Part shown: positions 10,701 to 22,636 of the stretch, piece by piece | Layout of the letters: every line of letters starts with the position of its first letter | How positions within the stretch are numbered: position 1 is the first letter of the stretch | Source of the DNA: Hymenoscyphus infarciens | Taxonomy: Eukaryota > Ascomycota > Leotiomycetes > Helotiales > Helotiaceae | Direction: 5' to 3' | Assembly (NCBI GenBank): GCA_001414345.1 | Contig: LLCB01000167.1 | Coordinates: 1 to 64,000 of the forward strand | Length of the DNA: 64,000 bases | Made by a program: the position numbers and the translations under genes | Notes under the pieces: model-generated | Databases searched by the model: none | Told to the model about the DNA's origin: nothing | Seen by the model: only the letters and a program-made list of their open reading frames with translations

Positions 10701-13700
10701 TCCTCTCTCTTTTAAAAAGACTTGTCCCGAGTCTTCGGTTAGCGATTAGCATAGTATCGAGTTAATTAAAGTATTATTTGTCTTTTTATTATAAAGAATA
10801 TAACTTATCTTATTATTATAGTATCTGGTGGTTAAGGTAGAGTTAGTAGCTAGTGGTATTATTATTTAAGAGCTAATTACTCTTTATTTACTACTATATA
10901 CTATATAATAATAGAATATAAATAGAAGAGAAGCTGATAATTAGCTAGTAAGTAGAAAGTAGTACGCTACTATAGAGTTATTATGTTCTTACTATTATTA
11001 TATATTATAATAGTAATTATTAAGTAATAAATAACAATTGTAAAGCAATAGCTATTATTATAAGTAGTATATTAGTAGGCGACTTTTCCTCGATTTTAAC
11101 TTCTCTTCTTCTTTTCTTTTTATCTAAATAATAATAAATAGTAAGAATACCTTCTAATTAAGTATATCTTTATATACTAACTTGTCTTTTAGAATATATA
11201 TATTATATATATATATATATAAAAGTAAGTTCTTCCCTCTTTAATTAGACCTAATTCAGGGCTAATCCGATATAGTAAAATACCTCTTCTATATCCTTCT
11301 AGTACGCTTCTAGCTACCTACCGAGTCTACTACGTTCGGTGCCTTTAAGTAAAATCTCAGAACAGAGATTATATATATACTTTTAAGAAGCCGAAGTCGA
11401 AGAAGTATAGGTACTATATAGAGTAGAATACTATATATATCCTAGTAAGTTTAATCTTAAATATATACTAAATCTATTCTAACTTAGGTAGTTATTATAG
11501 TTTATTAGGAAGGAGTTTAGTAAGCTTATAGGTAAAGAGGAGAAGGGGGAGGTTAAGAAGGCTACTAAGGCCTTAGATAAGGTATTAGTTATTACTAGTA
11601 TAGAGGTACTAAAGAATAGTTTAAAAATATAGTTCGCTCTCTTAGAGGAGACTTAGGCGCTTTATACTAAGGTTACTATAAGTACCTCTTACTTATTAGA
11701 GAGGTTTTAGTTACTAATATTTAATAGTTCTTACGCTATACTATAGAGGGTAGGACCTCTATCTAAACCTAGGTTTAGGTCCTCTTTAAAGCCTACTTAA
11801 AGAGTTTATAGGCGTCCTCTCTAAAGCCGGTTATAAAAGGTTACTAAGGTAAGAAGCGTCCTTATAAGAAGGAGGTAGTAGAGAAAGAGCTGATTTAGGC
11901 TCCTTACGCTTAAGAGAGTAGGGAAGAGGATAATAAGTTAGAGGAAGGAGAGGCTATAGCCTAGAAAGGGTTAGTAGGCCCTATTTTAGTAGTAACTCGG
12001 TCTTAGTTCTTTACTTTATTAACTTTAAACATTCCTACTAGTTAGTGTTTTATCTCGGGTTTTTATTATAAGTTCTTTATTAAAGGTGACTAGAATTAGA
12101 GGGTATTAATAGAGTTTTATAAATTAACTCTTTTATCTAATTCTTATCTAATTCTTATATATTAAGCTATTTAGAGAGGTGTTAGAGTAGTCTTAGCTCT
12201 TCTAGATATTTAGTATAAAAGTCTCTTAGATAATATAGTAAACCTTAAAAATTATCTATAAGATACTAAGTAAGATCTAAATTATATCTAACCTATTTTA
12301 CTTAATACTATAGCTATCTTTTAAAAAGTCTACTACTAAGTATTTCTTATACTTCTTATTCTTATATACCTTTAATAATATCTAGTAGAGGCTTTAGAGC
12401 CTCTTATCCTAGTAAGAAAGTGTTTAAGTCCTTTAAAAGTATATTAGAGGTAAAAATATTATAAATTAATAATCTTTCTAGAAGTTTTAGCTTATAGAAG
12501 TGTCTTATATAATCTAGTATTTTAAAAGGTCTTATCTACTATTTAATAAGCTTTTAGCTAGGACGATTTATCTTAAGATTCTTAATAGATAAGTAGACTT
12601 TATCTCTAATATCCTAGTTAATAGCTCTTTAGTATTAATTTATATTATTCTCTATCCTTTTCTAGGCCTTACCTATATTATCTTTAGCTATTCTCTAAGT
12701 AGAGTATATATATTAAGCTACTTTTACTACCTTATTATAGTTAAGACGTTCTTAGGGAATAGACGTCTTTAGTATATTCTAGTCTTATAAAGTCCTTAGG
12801 TTAAGTCTAAACTTAAGCTAATAAAGAGTTATACTAATAGATAAGTGTAGAAGTATTATTTATACTCTATTTATTAGAAGGATTAATTTACTCTAGTTGT
12901 TTTAATAGTAGGTTATAAAGGGCCTTAGTCTCTAATTAATATATTAGTTTATTATCTCTATCTATCTATCTATTTATTTATAATAGGTAGTACTAAGCTT
13001 AAGCTTAATATTAATTATTTAATAAAATTTAGTCTAAAATAATAATATAAATTAAGGTCTTTAATTAGATATAATTAATTTAGAGTAGTAACTAAAATAG
13101 TAAATCTATTAAATAAAGAGTTTAGCTAGGCCTTTAGCGTCTATAGTTAAGTAGTAGGGTATTAATACTAAATCCTTTCTAAGTTAGTTAATAAATACTA
13201 GTATAATATTAAATCTATGTTTATCTTTTAAGAATAATTTAAAGTCTATATATAAATATTATATAGAATAGTTAGGTATAGATAGAGGGTGAAGAAAGCC
13301 TTATTACTTAGTTTATTAAGGATAGAAGTATTTATAAGCTTAATAATTCCCTACGTACCTTCTATAGTTTAAAAACATTCTAGCCTAGTAGTAGTATTAT
13401 ATTAATAACTAGTATATCTTTTTTATACTTAAGTAAGTACTAGATACTTAGTTATAGACTTCTCTAATTAGCTTTATATAGAGTTCGGTGTTCTTTTAAA
13501 CGTAAAGTCGATTCTTAAAGAGGAGTAAATTATCTAGTAAGATAGAGTATCTATTTAGAAGTTTATAATGTTCTTTTTAAAAGAAGCGTAGGTTATCTTT
13601 TTTTAACTTCTAAATTATGTTTAAACTTAACTCTAGAATAATATTTATTATATTAAGAGATATAGACTATTCTTATAAAAAGATCTAAGTAAGTTTAGTA

Positions 13701-16700
13701 TTAATTTAAGAGTCTAACCGATTAGGTCTTAAGAGAGTATAAGAGTAGCTATCTAATTTAGCTCGATTATAGGTTTTTAGGTTTTATTTATATTAAGTTA
13801 ATATATCTACTTTTTAATTACTTTTCTTAGATATAAATTAGATCTAAAAGTTAAAGTCTAATAAGAACTCTATCTATTAGACTTACTTAGTTATAAGTAG
13901 CTTAGTTATTATAAAGTATTCTAATAATCTATAGTTTAAATATATATTAATACGTTTCTAATATAATATAAGTTTAGGGCGCTATTTCTTAAAAGCTTCT
14001 ATAATAGTAGATAGTTCTTTATTATAGATCTTCTAATTTAATTCGTAGTTGACTAGGACGTGTGAGTAGAACCTAATAGAGTACTAAAGGCTATTATATT
14101 ATTATAAGAATATACTAGCTATTACTCCTTCTAAAGAGTCTGTTTCTACCTTTATATTATAATTAGAGTCGAAGTAGTATAAGGTTTATATAATAAGTAG
14201 CTTAGTCCTTAGTACTTTAAAGGCTTTATTATATTCGAGTATTTATAGAAACGGCTTTATAAGGCGTATTATTATGGTTAGAGGTTTAGCAATTTTAGTA
14301 TAACCTTTAATAAATTATCTATAGAATTTTATAAACCTTAGGTAAGACTTTATACCTATTATAGTATTAGATTAAACCTAGTTTTATAAAGGCTCTACTT
14401 TTTTAGAGTTAACTTCGAGTCTTTTTATAGTTAAGATAAATCCTAAGTATTTAACTCTAGTAATACTAAATTTGCTTTTCTTAATATTTATCTAAAGTCC
14501 TACTTCTTAAAGCTAATTTAGAACCTTTCTAACCTATTCCTTATATTTTTTAATAGTATCTAAATAAATTAAAATATTATCTAAGTAGGTAATATAGAAG
14601 TTATCTAGATAGTTAATTAAGACGTCGTTTATATAACGTTAATAGGTAGTAGAGCTATTATAGAGTCTAAAAGGAAAGACCTTATATTTATATATACTAT
14701 ACCTAGTTTTAAACGTAGTTATCTCTTCTAATTTAAGGTCTATTTAGATATAATAGAAAGCTTATCTAATATCTAATTTAGTAAAGATTTTAGCTATCCT
14801 TATCTTAGAAAGGAGCTTATTAATATAAGGGATTAGGTATAGATTGTTTTAAGTTAGAGCGTTTAGCTTCTTATAATTAATATAGAACTATAACTTATTA
14901 CTATTAGCCTTTTTAATAAAAAGTACTAGAGAGGTAAAAGAGCTATTACTATTAACGATAAACCTCTTATTTAGATTCTCTATAAGATACTCCTTTATAG
15001 CTTTAAGCTCTACGGTTAACTATTAATATAGAGGCAAAAAGGAGTTAAGAAATAGCTTATTTAAAGTAATCTTATAGTTATATTCTTAGTAAGAAGGAAG
15101 CTTATTAGAAGCTACTTTTAAGAATATGTCTTTATAAGATAAGTAATACTTTAAGAGTTAGGCTTATATTAGAGCTCTTATCTTATCGTTATCTTAGAGA
15201 GAGGCTAATCTCTTATTAATAACTTAATCTAGCTTATAGAGGCTTATTATATAAAATTCTAAATTAAACTATTTTATATTATAATATATTACGTTTATAC
15301 TTATTTTATAGATAAAGGAGTATAGAGTCTAGCCTTTTAAGGCTATACTAGTAGTTTATAGAGGCTTTAGACTAAAGTTAGATATTAAAATTTTAAGAGG
15401 TATTATTATAGATAGAAATAATAACTTAGTAATATTTATAAGTCTACCTTTTTTATATCTTTCTTATTACTAGATAGTATATTCCCTTTAATTTATATCT
15501 AACTAGTAATTTAAAAAGGGTTTCTAGTTCTAGCTAGAAAGAGAAAGTAAAATTTCCTTACTATAGTAGAGAGTTAAGAGGTAATTAGCTAGCTAAATAA
15601 TCTAGCTCTTTAAAAGGTTAAAGAGGACTTTAAAGTAGTTTAACTATTTATTACTAATAATTAGGTCTTATTATCTAAAGTCTAGGATAATAAAGAAGTA
15701 GTTAAGAATACAACGTTTATTAATATTTAAATATAGTTATATAAACTAATTTACCTAGCTTTTAGTATTATTATTATATCTATAAATAGATACTATATAT
15801 AGTAATCTCTAAATCTTTAAACCTATTAATTTTAATAAGTATAGAGCTAGAGGCCGATTTAGAAATAAGTACCTATTTACTCTTATATCTACTAAAGCTT
15901 ATATTTTAATACTATATCCTTATATACTAAGAGTAGTATTTATAAGGAATTGTTTTCCTCTTATAAGCTTAGAAAGATCGAGTTTAACTAGATTATATTT
16001 ATATAAGCCTAGGAAGGAATTTTTACTTAGGCCTCTTTATTTTCCTCCTAGCTTAGCTTAGAGTTAGAGTACTCTTTAGAAGGTTATTCTTCTTTAGGTT
16101 AATTATCTATCTTATTAATAGTAGGAAGATTAGAGTAATTAGGTTTAAAATGCCTAAGCTTACTATAATAGTAATAATTTATACTAGTAGGGACTCGGTT
16201 TATTAATATAGTTTTTAATTTTTCGTTAGTAGAAAATAGTCTAAGAGTTTATAAAATCTTCTAAGATATAAGATTAAGTCTATATAAGGGTAAAGAGGTT
16301 TTTAGAGTAGAGCTAGGTAAGGATTAAAAAGTACTTATCTTTTTAAATAATAAGGTTATACTAATTAGTTTAGCTATAGTACTAGTTATAGATAACTCTA
16401 TATTTTAGTATTTCTTTTTATTTAAGGCTAAAAGATATACTACTATCTTATTAAAATTATAATTCTAATTTCTCTTAGCTAAAGTAGAGCTACCTTAGAG
16501 CTATAGTATAATCTTATCTTATATTAAGTAGAATCTTTCTAACTCTAGTATTCTTCTAAGTATAGCTATACTTAAGAAGTATACTTTAAAATCTAAAAAA
16601 GTTTCCTCTATATAACCCTTTCTACTTATTTATAAAGCTTAAAATTTATTCTAAGCATCCTCTTTCTTATAACTAGTTAAGAAGTAGGAATTAAGGAGTT

Positions 16701-17798
16701 TAATTATATCTTATTAATCTTTAAAGACTATATTACTTAAATTAGACTTATATTAAGGCTCTAAGTAGTTCTTAGTAAGTTTTATAGTTATTTCTTAGAT
16801 AAGGGCTTTACAAGTTTTAGGTATATAGTAATAGTTAGTATTTACTTAGAGTCTATTATATATAGATATCTTCTATTACTTATAAGTAAGTAAAGTACTA
16901 TTATTTAAAGGTTTAATTTTCTTTATAATTTTGCTTTTAATAGATTAAAGGGCTTTTAAGGTACTTTTAGGTTATAGGCGTAGAGAAGGTTATTATAAAG
17001 AAGGAATATTAGAGGTAGAGTCTTATCTTTAATAATAGTTTAAAGAAATAAAAGAAGGTGTTTATATAGGTTAGAGGAGACTTAGACTATAGTTGTTATT
17101 TAGTAGCTATTAGCTGATTTACTATACTAGGTTTAATAATTAGACGATTTAATTATCTTATTTTAAAATTTTCTATTCTTTTTCTTAATCCTTAGCCTCT
17201 ATAGCTTAGATTATACCTTATATCTTATCTATATTAGAGAAGTCTTGTTAATCTCTTTAGCTTTTAGGCGTAGGGCTTTTGCCTTTATTATTCTTAGGCT
17301 TCTTAGTATTCTTAGGGCTATAGTACTAAGTTAGGGACCTTTTAGTAAGGGCTTAACTTTATTACTTATAGGGGGGCTCTATACTTAGGAGTAGAGCTTA
17401 GAAGGGATCTAGGGTTACTTTAGATTCTAATATATTAAATATTAAATTAGAAGGGGGTAAAGAGGCGATTTAGGAGTTTTCTAGATAACTGTTTATATTA
17501 TTAACTATCTAAATCGTATATAGTAATCCCTATATAGAGAGGTTATTAGGATTCTTAAGAATACTTAGTATATTTTAATCCCTTAACGTATAAAATACGA
17601 TTTTTACTAGCTATCTATATAGATATTAAACCCTAGTGTTACTAGCTATCTAGGAGATCTCTAGAATCCCGGCTATTTAAGGATATGTTGTTATAGTTTA
17701 ATTAGAGGCTAAATCGAAATTGAAATAAAAAAAGCGACGATAAGCTTAAAAGAGATATTATAAAGGCTGTTACTAGCGAAGAAGAGTTATTGTTTTTA
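10701..17798 (-). pseudogene. Gypsy gag-pol internal region, RIP-inactivated
   Basis: The minus strand carries gag (knuckle at 16135-16176), reverse transcriptase (about 14300-15100), RNase H (about 13700-14300) and integrase (about 12400-13500) remnants. I see no intact frame. From about 11450 to 12000 the plus strand has a Lys- and Glu-rich reading (for example around 11517-11580 and 11845-11950) interrupted only by TAA and TAG. That is unexplained by gag-pol and is treated under findings. Confidence 0.75.
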
Positions 17799-18275
17799 TA
17801 TAATAGTATAAAATATATATAACTATAGTAGAGGTATATAGGAGTATATATAGTAGAATAACGTATATAGATACTAGACACTAATATAGAAGAAAATAAT
17901 AACTATCCCTCTACTATACTAAATATAAACGTCTATATATAAGAAGGTTAGAAGCTTCTAAGTTCTGATAATAATAATAACCGAGCCTTATCTAATATAG
18001 CTAATACTAAATAATAAGAGCCGAAAAGCTAAATATATAACCTCTAATCCTTTAAAAAGCTAAATATATAATATCTAAACCTTAATCCCTTCTGTATATA
18101 AATGTCGGATATTAATACCTTCGGTACTTTGCTTATATAAGTATCGGTTATTCGTAATCTCGGCCCTAGGGGTATTAGAGGTATCGGCACTGCTTAGGGG
18201 TATCGGCAGTTTCACAGATGTCGACAATTTAGAATAGTGCTATTATATAATAATCTAGGATAGTATACTATCATA
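17799..18275 (-). repeat. 5' LTR (right) of the gypsy element
   Basis: It is 477 bases. Its outer right part retains GGTATCGGCACTGC and GATGTCGACAATTT, which read as TpA-rich sequence in the left LTR. Its inner left end is the mutated one. ATAAA follows at 18276-18280. Confidence 0.92.
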
Positions 18276-21087
18276 ATAAACAAAGTAATAAGGTATTAAA
18301 TAGATAACTTTTTACTAGATATAAAAGCGATAACTATATAGAAGGTCTTTTAAAGATATTAGATTAATATATATCTTAGACCTCTTAATTATATTATTAT
18401 AAATACTAAGATAAACTTTATTAAAAAGGACTTTATATACTCTACTACTAGAATAGGTATTATAGTAAAAACTATATTAGTTAAGGTATATAATTTAATT
18501 AGTATAGTAGAACGTTACTATAGACTAATTTAAAGAGTATATAATATTATATATAAATAAGAGCTCTATCTCTTATAAAGTTTAGTATTTTAAATAGCTT
18601 TTAAAGTAATTAATAATATAGTAGGCCTAAATAGACTAGTCTCTACTCTATTAGTATATAGAGTATATACTTAAATAACCGTAGCTAATACACCTTCGTA
18701 ACTAATTTTCATAAGATCTAAGACCTATAAAAAAGCTACTTAAGAGGTTTAAAAGTAGATTATATCCCGTTAAGTTAAAGAAGCTTTTAATATATAAAAT
18801 AAACTAATTAACTGAGTTAAGGACTTACTCTTAAATTTAGACGTTTTAGTATAAAAGGAGTATATAAAGTCTTAGATAAGACCTTTTATCTTTTAAGGAA
18901 TCAAGAATAAGAACTATATTATAGTACTACTAAGTAGTCTTATAAAATTTTAATCTATAGTTATAAAGCTATATTTTATAGAAACTTCTAAAACTTCTAG
19001 AATAGTACTAGTAACTAAGGAAGTTTCTAGTATAGCATTATCTAAAATAATACTATAACCTTATAAAAAAGAGAGAACTTTTAAGTAATAGAGTAGGTAG
19101 GAAGTAGACTAAGGTAACTAAGATATTAGATAACATTTACCTTTCTTCTAATATTAACTTCGTTAGTTATAAATCTGTTAAAATACTAATATTCTAGAAT
19201 ACTTATTAGAACCTCTTTAGAAGCGTAGACGTAGATAGCTCTAAAAGCATCTAAAGCCTTTAAATAGGTCTTTTAAAGTATTATTCTAATAGTTAGATAC
19301 TTTTATTAATAATATTAACTATATTACTCTTAAAGACGTTAAAACTTTTCTTACTAATTTAAGTAAACCTTATAATATTAAAGTATTTATAGTTAATAAT
19401 AGTATAGTATATATTAAATTATAATAAAAGGAGATTAATAGATTAACTAATTAAAGTATTTTTAAGATTATTACTTAGAAAGAGTTACTTTCTAATACTA
19501 GAATATTTAGATTATACTTTATAAATAATATTAAATTTAAGAGTATAGTACTTACTTTTATAAAGTTAAGATTAGTAATCTAAGTATATAATAATACTAA
19601 AAAGTTATTAGTACTTATTTAAACACTTATAATTTAGAGAGTAAGCTAGAGAATAATCTTTATACTTATTATAATACTTCTAGGTTTATAAGTATTTATT
19701 TAAGATATTATATAAGTATATATATAATCTTTAACTAACTTAAATTAGAAATTCTTTATATACTCTCTTAAAAGTTATCCTTAATAGAAAGATGTATTCT
19801 TTAAAGTAATTAGGCTATTATATAGTATTCTAGAAGCTAGTAATTATTAGTTTATAATATACTATAAATACTATATTTTAAGGCTTATAATAGAATAGTT
19901 AATATTTAACCTCTATCTTTTATATACTAAATTATGCTAGTATAATAAGTAAGCAAAGTTAGATACCTCTTTTAGTATAGTAGGCCTTTAAACTAATAAT
20001 ACTCTTATACTCGCTAATAACGCTTTTACTAATAAAGAAGAGCTTATTATTAATAAAGCTAGATTTATGTCTAAGGAGAGAGAAGAGCTTATTATTAACT
20101 ATTTAATTAAATTTAATAGAGGGCTAATTACTAAGTATTATAATAGCTCTATATCTCTTACTTAGAATTATATAAAACACTTAGATTTAGTATAAAAGGC
20201 CTTATCTAAGATATCTAATATAAAAGGGATATTATATATAGTAGATACTAAAGATTAATATATTATATAACGTACTAGAAGAGTATACTTAGCTATAATA
20301 TCCTAGCCTAAGGCTGCTTTTAACTTATTATATACTACTTAAACTATTGATTCTTAAGATGACGATATTTTACTCCTTAATAAGCGAATTTAATAGTAAA
20401 TTAACAATCTCTTAAAAGGACTTAAATTTATTAAATTAGATAAATCTTCTTTAAAGTTATATGTTTTTACTAATAGATTATTTACTAATAATAAGGACTT
20501 ATTATTATAAATCAGTTATATTATTACTCTTATAAACAAAGATAATAATACTAATATCTTATATTAGTCTTCTACTAAATATAAGAGAGTTACCTATAGT
20601 GTTTTAGCATTAGAATTATATATAATAAGCTCTAGATTTAATACTATAGCTTTAATAAAATCGACTTTTAAAAGCATCTTAGGATTTAAGGTACTACTTA
20701 TAGTATATACCGATTTAAAGTCTATTTATAAATATATAGCTAAATTAGGTATAACTAAGGAGAAGCGACTAATAATTAATATTATGTACCTATAAGAAGT
20801 ATATAAATTAAAAGAGATTAATAAGATTAAATAGATTAATAATAAGAGTAATCCTATAGATGCTATAACTAAAAAGGGTTACTATAATACCCTATAAAAG
20901 TTAATTAATACTAATAAGCTAGACATTAACCTTATAGAGTAGATAGAACGAAATAAGGGATAATAAGAGACTAAAATAGAGCCTCCTTATTAGTCGAGGA
21001 TAGGGAATAGAGGGCTCTAATTAGTTAGATTAGATATGTGATTTTTGATAGTTTTAAGTAACTTCTGTCATTTTAAAGAAGTGCTAG
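18276..21087 (+). pseudogene. Copia integrase remainder, reverse transcriptase and RNase H, RIP-inactivated
   Basis: Here the copia pol resumes after the gypsy insertion. Plus-strand readings recover integrase-like sequence (18300-18720), a long pol middle section, and an RNase H end with DLKSIYKYIAK at about 20714-20746 and PIDAITK at 20853-20873. RNase H at the 3' end with integrase upstream is the copia order and excludes gypsy for this element. Stops are of the Gln-to-TAA/TAG type. Confidence 0.8.
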
Positions 21088-21256
21088 TGTTAGTATATTT
21101 AAGGGGTAAATAGCGATTCGGATTAGTGTACGTGGGTATACGTGCTTCTCGCTTAAGGGCTACTTAAGTAGGCATCGTAGCTAGCTTTACTCGGTATGCA
21201 CGAACGATAATACAACTCTTTTTGCATCGCTTTTATGACCATAAGTCATACCAACA
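21088..21256 (+). repeat. 3' LTR of the copia element
   Basis: It is 169 bases, paired with 7005-7173. Its outer right end keeps CGGTATGCACGAACGATAAT and GACCATAAGTCATACCAACA, while the corresponding bases in the left LTR are mutated. CTTGT follows at 21257-21261. Confidence 0.92.
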
Positions 21257-21261
21257 CTTGT

Positions 21262-21600
21262 AGATTGAAGTAATGTGCCACTTATTTTGTCTACCGGGAG
21301 CTGGGTTACCCCCAAATTATAAGCGAAAAGTCGACCGATTATTTATAGGTGACCTACCAATAGGAAGCGATATTTTAGCAAACTGTGGGTTACGGTGATG
21401 GTTACTTAAAAATAGCAAAAGACCAAGGGAGCTATCCCTGGGTTACCTATAAATAGCAAGGGACGTGTCGAGCTATTCATGGGTACCCGGTAATAAAATG
21501 ATAATTGAAAACAAGTCAGCTATCGGTAGGTGACCTACAAATAGCCGGCTAAAGCAGAACAAACCTCCAGATTCCACACTTCATAGAGGCAACAGTTTCC
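21262..21600. repeat. Tract of degenerate short repeats around GGTNACCTATAAATAGC
   Basis: Variants of GGTTACCTATAAATAGC and of its reverse complement recur about every 30-60 bases (near 21340-21360, 21385-21415, 21440-21465, 21475-21490 and 21525-21545). The copies are divergent and of uneven spacing, so this is a decayed repeat tract rather than a clean satellite. Confidence 0.45.
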
Positions 21601-21700
21601 AAAATCAAAGCATATGAAAACACTGGTAAAACACATAAGTGGTAACCAAAAAAAACACCGTACCAAATTCTACACCACACGAAAAGGAACAAGCATACCA

Positions 21701-22636
21701 TCACCCACCCCCACCATCCCTTACAACAAAATCACTATACTCCCTAACCCACTCTCCAAACCCCACCAAACCCAACTCCTCCTTCAACCCCTCATCTACC
21801 TCTTCATACCCCTTTTCACCCATCCACCTCATTGTATCACCCAAATCACCAATTCCCCACTTCAACGCGCTCCCTAAGACCCCATAACTCCTCTCCAACT
21901 TTTTCCCCGCCTCCTGTTCAAAAATCCCCGCCATCTCAGGAAAAGTCAAGAAGTCACCCGCCAACGTGATACTCCTCCCACCATACTTCTTAGGATCGCA
22001 AAAAGCCGTCGCTACAACCCGTCCAATATCCCGCACAGAAATAAAGGCCATCTTTTTCGTTGGCGGAAGTTGAGAGAATAAAGTAGCGAGGATTTTGCCC
22101 TGGAAGGTTGGTGTGAGGTTTTCCATGAAGGATGTTGGTTTTAAAACCGTGTAAGTCCTTCCTTCACCTCCAACTTCCCCGTATGTTTTTGAACACGCAT
22201 TCTTCAAATACTCCTCCAACCCCCTTTTTGTCTCAAAATGTCCTATCCCCGTCCCACCCTCCTCATCTCTCCCTCTATCCGTAGAGCTAAAAATAAAATG
22301 TTTCACTCCTTTCTCCATAGCAGAATCTATCATTCCTTCGCCTTGTTTTTTCTCTGTGGCATCCGGGTGAGTTACTAGGAATAGGCCGTGGATTGGAGGG
22401 AGTTGTGCGAACATTGCTTCAGGATCGAGGGTGGAACCTTGGATTAGAGTAATATTTTTGTTGTCATAAAGTCTTAGAATGTTTTGGGAAGCGGTGCAAA
22501 GTGGATTCCGTGTTAGGGCGTAGACATTGAAATCAACTGTCTCTGTGGAAGTCGGAGAGGGCGATAGCAGGGCGTTAAGTACCGCGAGGCCTTGGTGGGC
22601 CGTTGAGCCTGTTATGAGGATGTTTTTGGGTGCCAT
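21701..22636 (-). CDS. NmrA-like NAD(P)-binding Rossmann protein
   Basis: This intronless gene encodes 311 residues from the ATG at 22636. An ATG eight codons upstream (22660) would add only a basic leader, MRKKRERK, before the Rossmann strand, so the inner start is preferred. The N-terminus KNILITGSTAHQG is the dinucleotide-binding strand and loop of the NmrA/atypical SDR group. FIFSSTDRG and YTVLKPTSFMENL, at about one third to one half of the protein, are typical of NmrA-like members. They usually bind NAD(P) and act either as redox-sensing regulators or as isoflavone-reductase-like enzymes; no catalytic Tyr-Lys pair can be assigned with confidence. Length is normal for the family and the frame is intact, despite lying about 450 bases from the RIP island. 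Confidence 0.88.
   Translation of the reverse strand: MAPKNILITGSTAHQGLAVLNALLSPSPTSTETVDFNVYALTRNPLCTASQNILRLYDNKNITLIQGSTLDPEAMFAQLPPIHGLFLVTHPDATEKKQGEGMIDSAMEKGVKHFIFSSTDRGRDEEGGTGIGHFETKRGLEEYLKNACSKTYGEVGGEGRTYTVLKPTSFMENLTPTFQGKILATLFSQLPPTKKMAFISVRDIGRVVATAFCDPKKYGGRSITLAGDFLTFPEMAGIFEQEAGKKLERSYGVLGSALKWGIGDLGDTMRWMGEKGYEEVDEGLKEELGLVGFGEWVREYSDFVVRDGGGG

Larger units (their letters stand above)
10224..18275 (-). mobile_element. Ty3/gypsy LTR retrotransposon nested in the copia integrase, RIP-degraded
   Basis: Two 477-base LTRs (10224-10700 and 17799-18275) are bordered by ATAAA at 10219-10223 and 18276-18280, a perfect 5-bp duplication, so the 8052-base element is complete in extent. 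Coding remnants are on the minus strand in gypsy order: a gag zinc knuckle CX2CX4HX4C at 16135-16176, a reverse transcriptase with FPF-type and YLDN(D)I boxes (the latter at 14573-14587), RNase H near 13990-14250, and an integrase HHCC-like region at about 13290-13480. A purine tract on the minus strand directly precedes the 3' LTR (10701-10713). All frames are broken by RIP-type changes. About 1.7 kb between the integrase and the 3' LTR is more than a simple gypsy element needs. Confidence 0.92.
7005..21256 (+). mobile_element. Ty1/copia LTR retrotransposon, RIP-degraded, carrying a nested gypsy element
   Basis: Two 169-base LTRs (7005-7173 and 21088-21256) share a TGTYRGTAT start and an ATACYAACA end, and are bordered by CTTGT at 7000-7004 and 21257-21261, a perfect 5-bp duplication. 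Without the nested element and its duplicated ATAAA the unit is about 6.2 kb, normal for copia. Plus-strand remnants appear in copia order: a gag-type CX2CX4HX4C knuckle at 9085-9126 with Cys and His codons changed to TAT, a protease-like LLDT near 9315, an integrase region around 10080-10223 resuming after 18276, and an RNase H end with PIDAITK at 20853-20873. Nearly all frames are broken by TAA and TAG where CAA and CAG are expected. The element is not functional. Confidence 0.93.

Noticed and set aside
7005..21256. A+T-rich block considered as mitochondrial DNA or a centromere
   Set aside because: Paired LTRs, perfect target duplications, transition-only differences and pol motifs explain it as RIPed nested retrotransposons.
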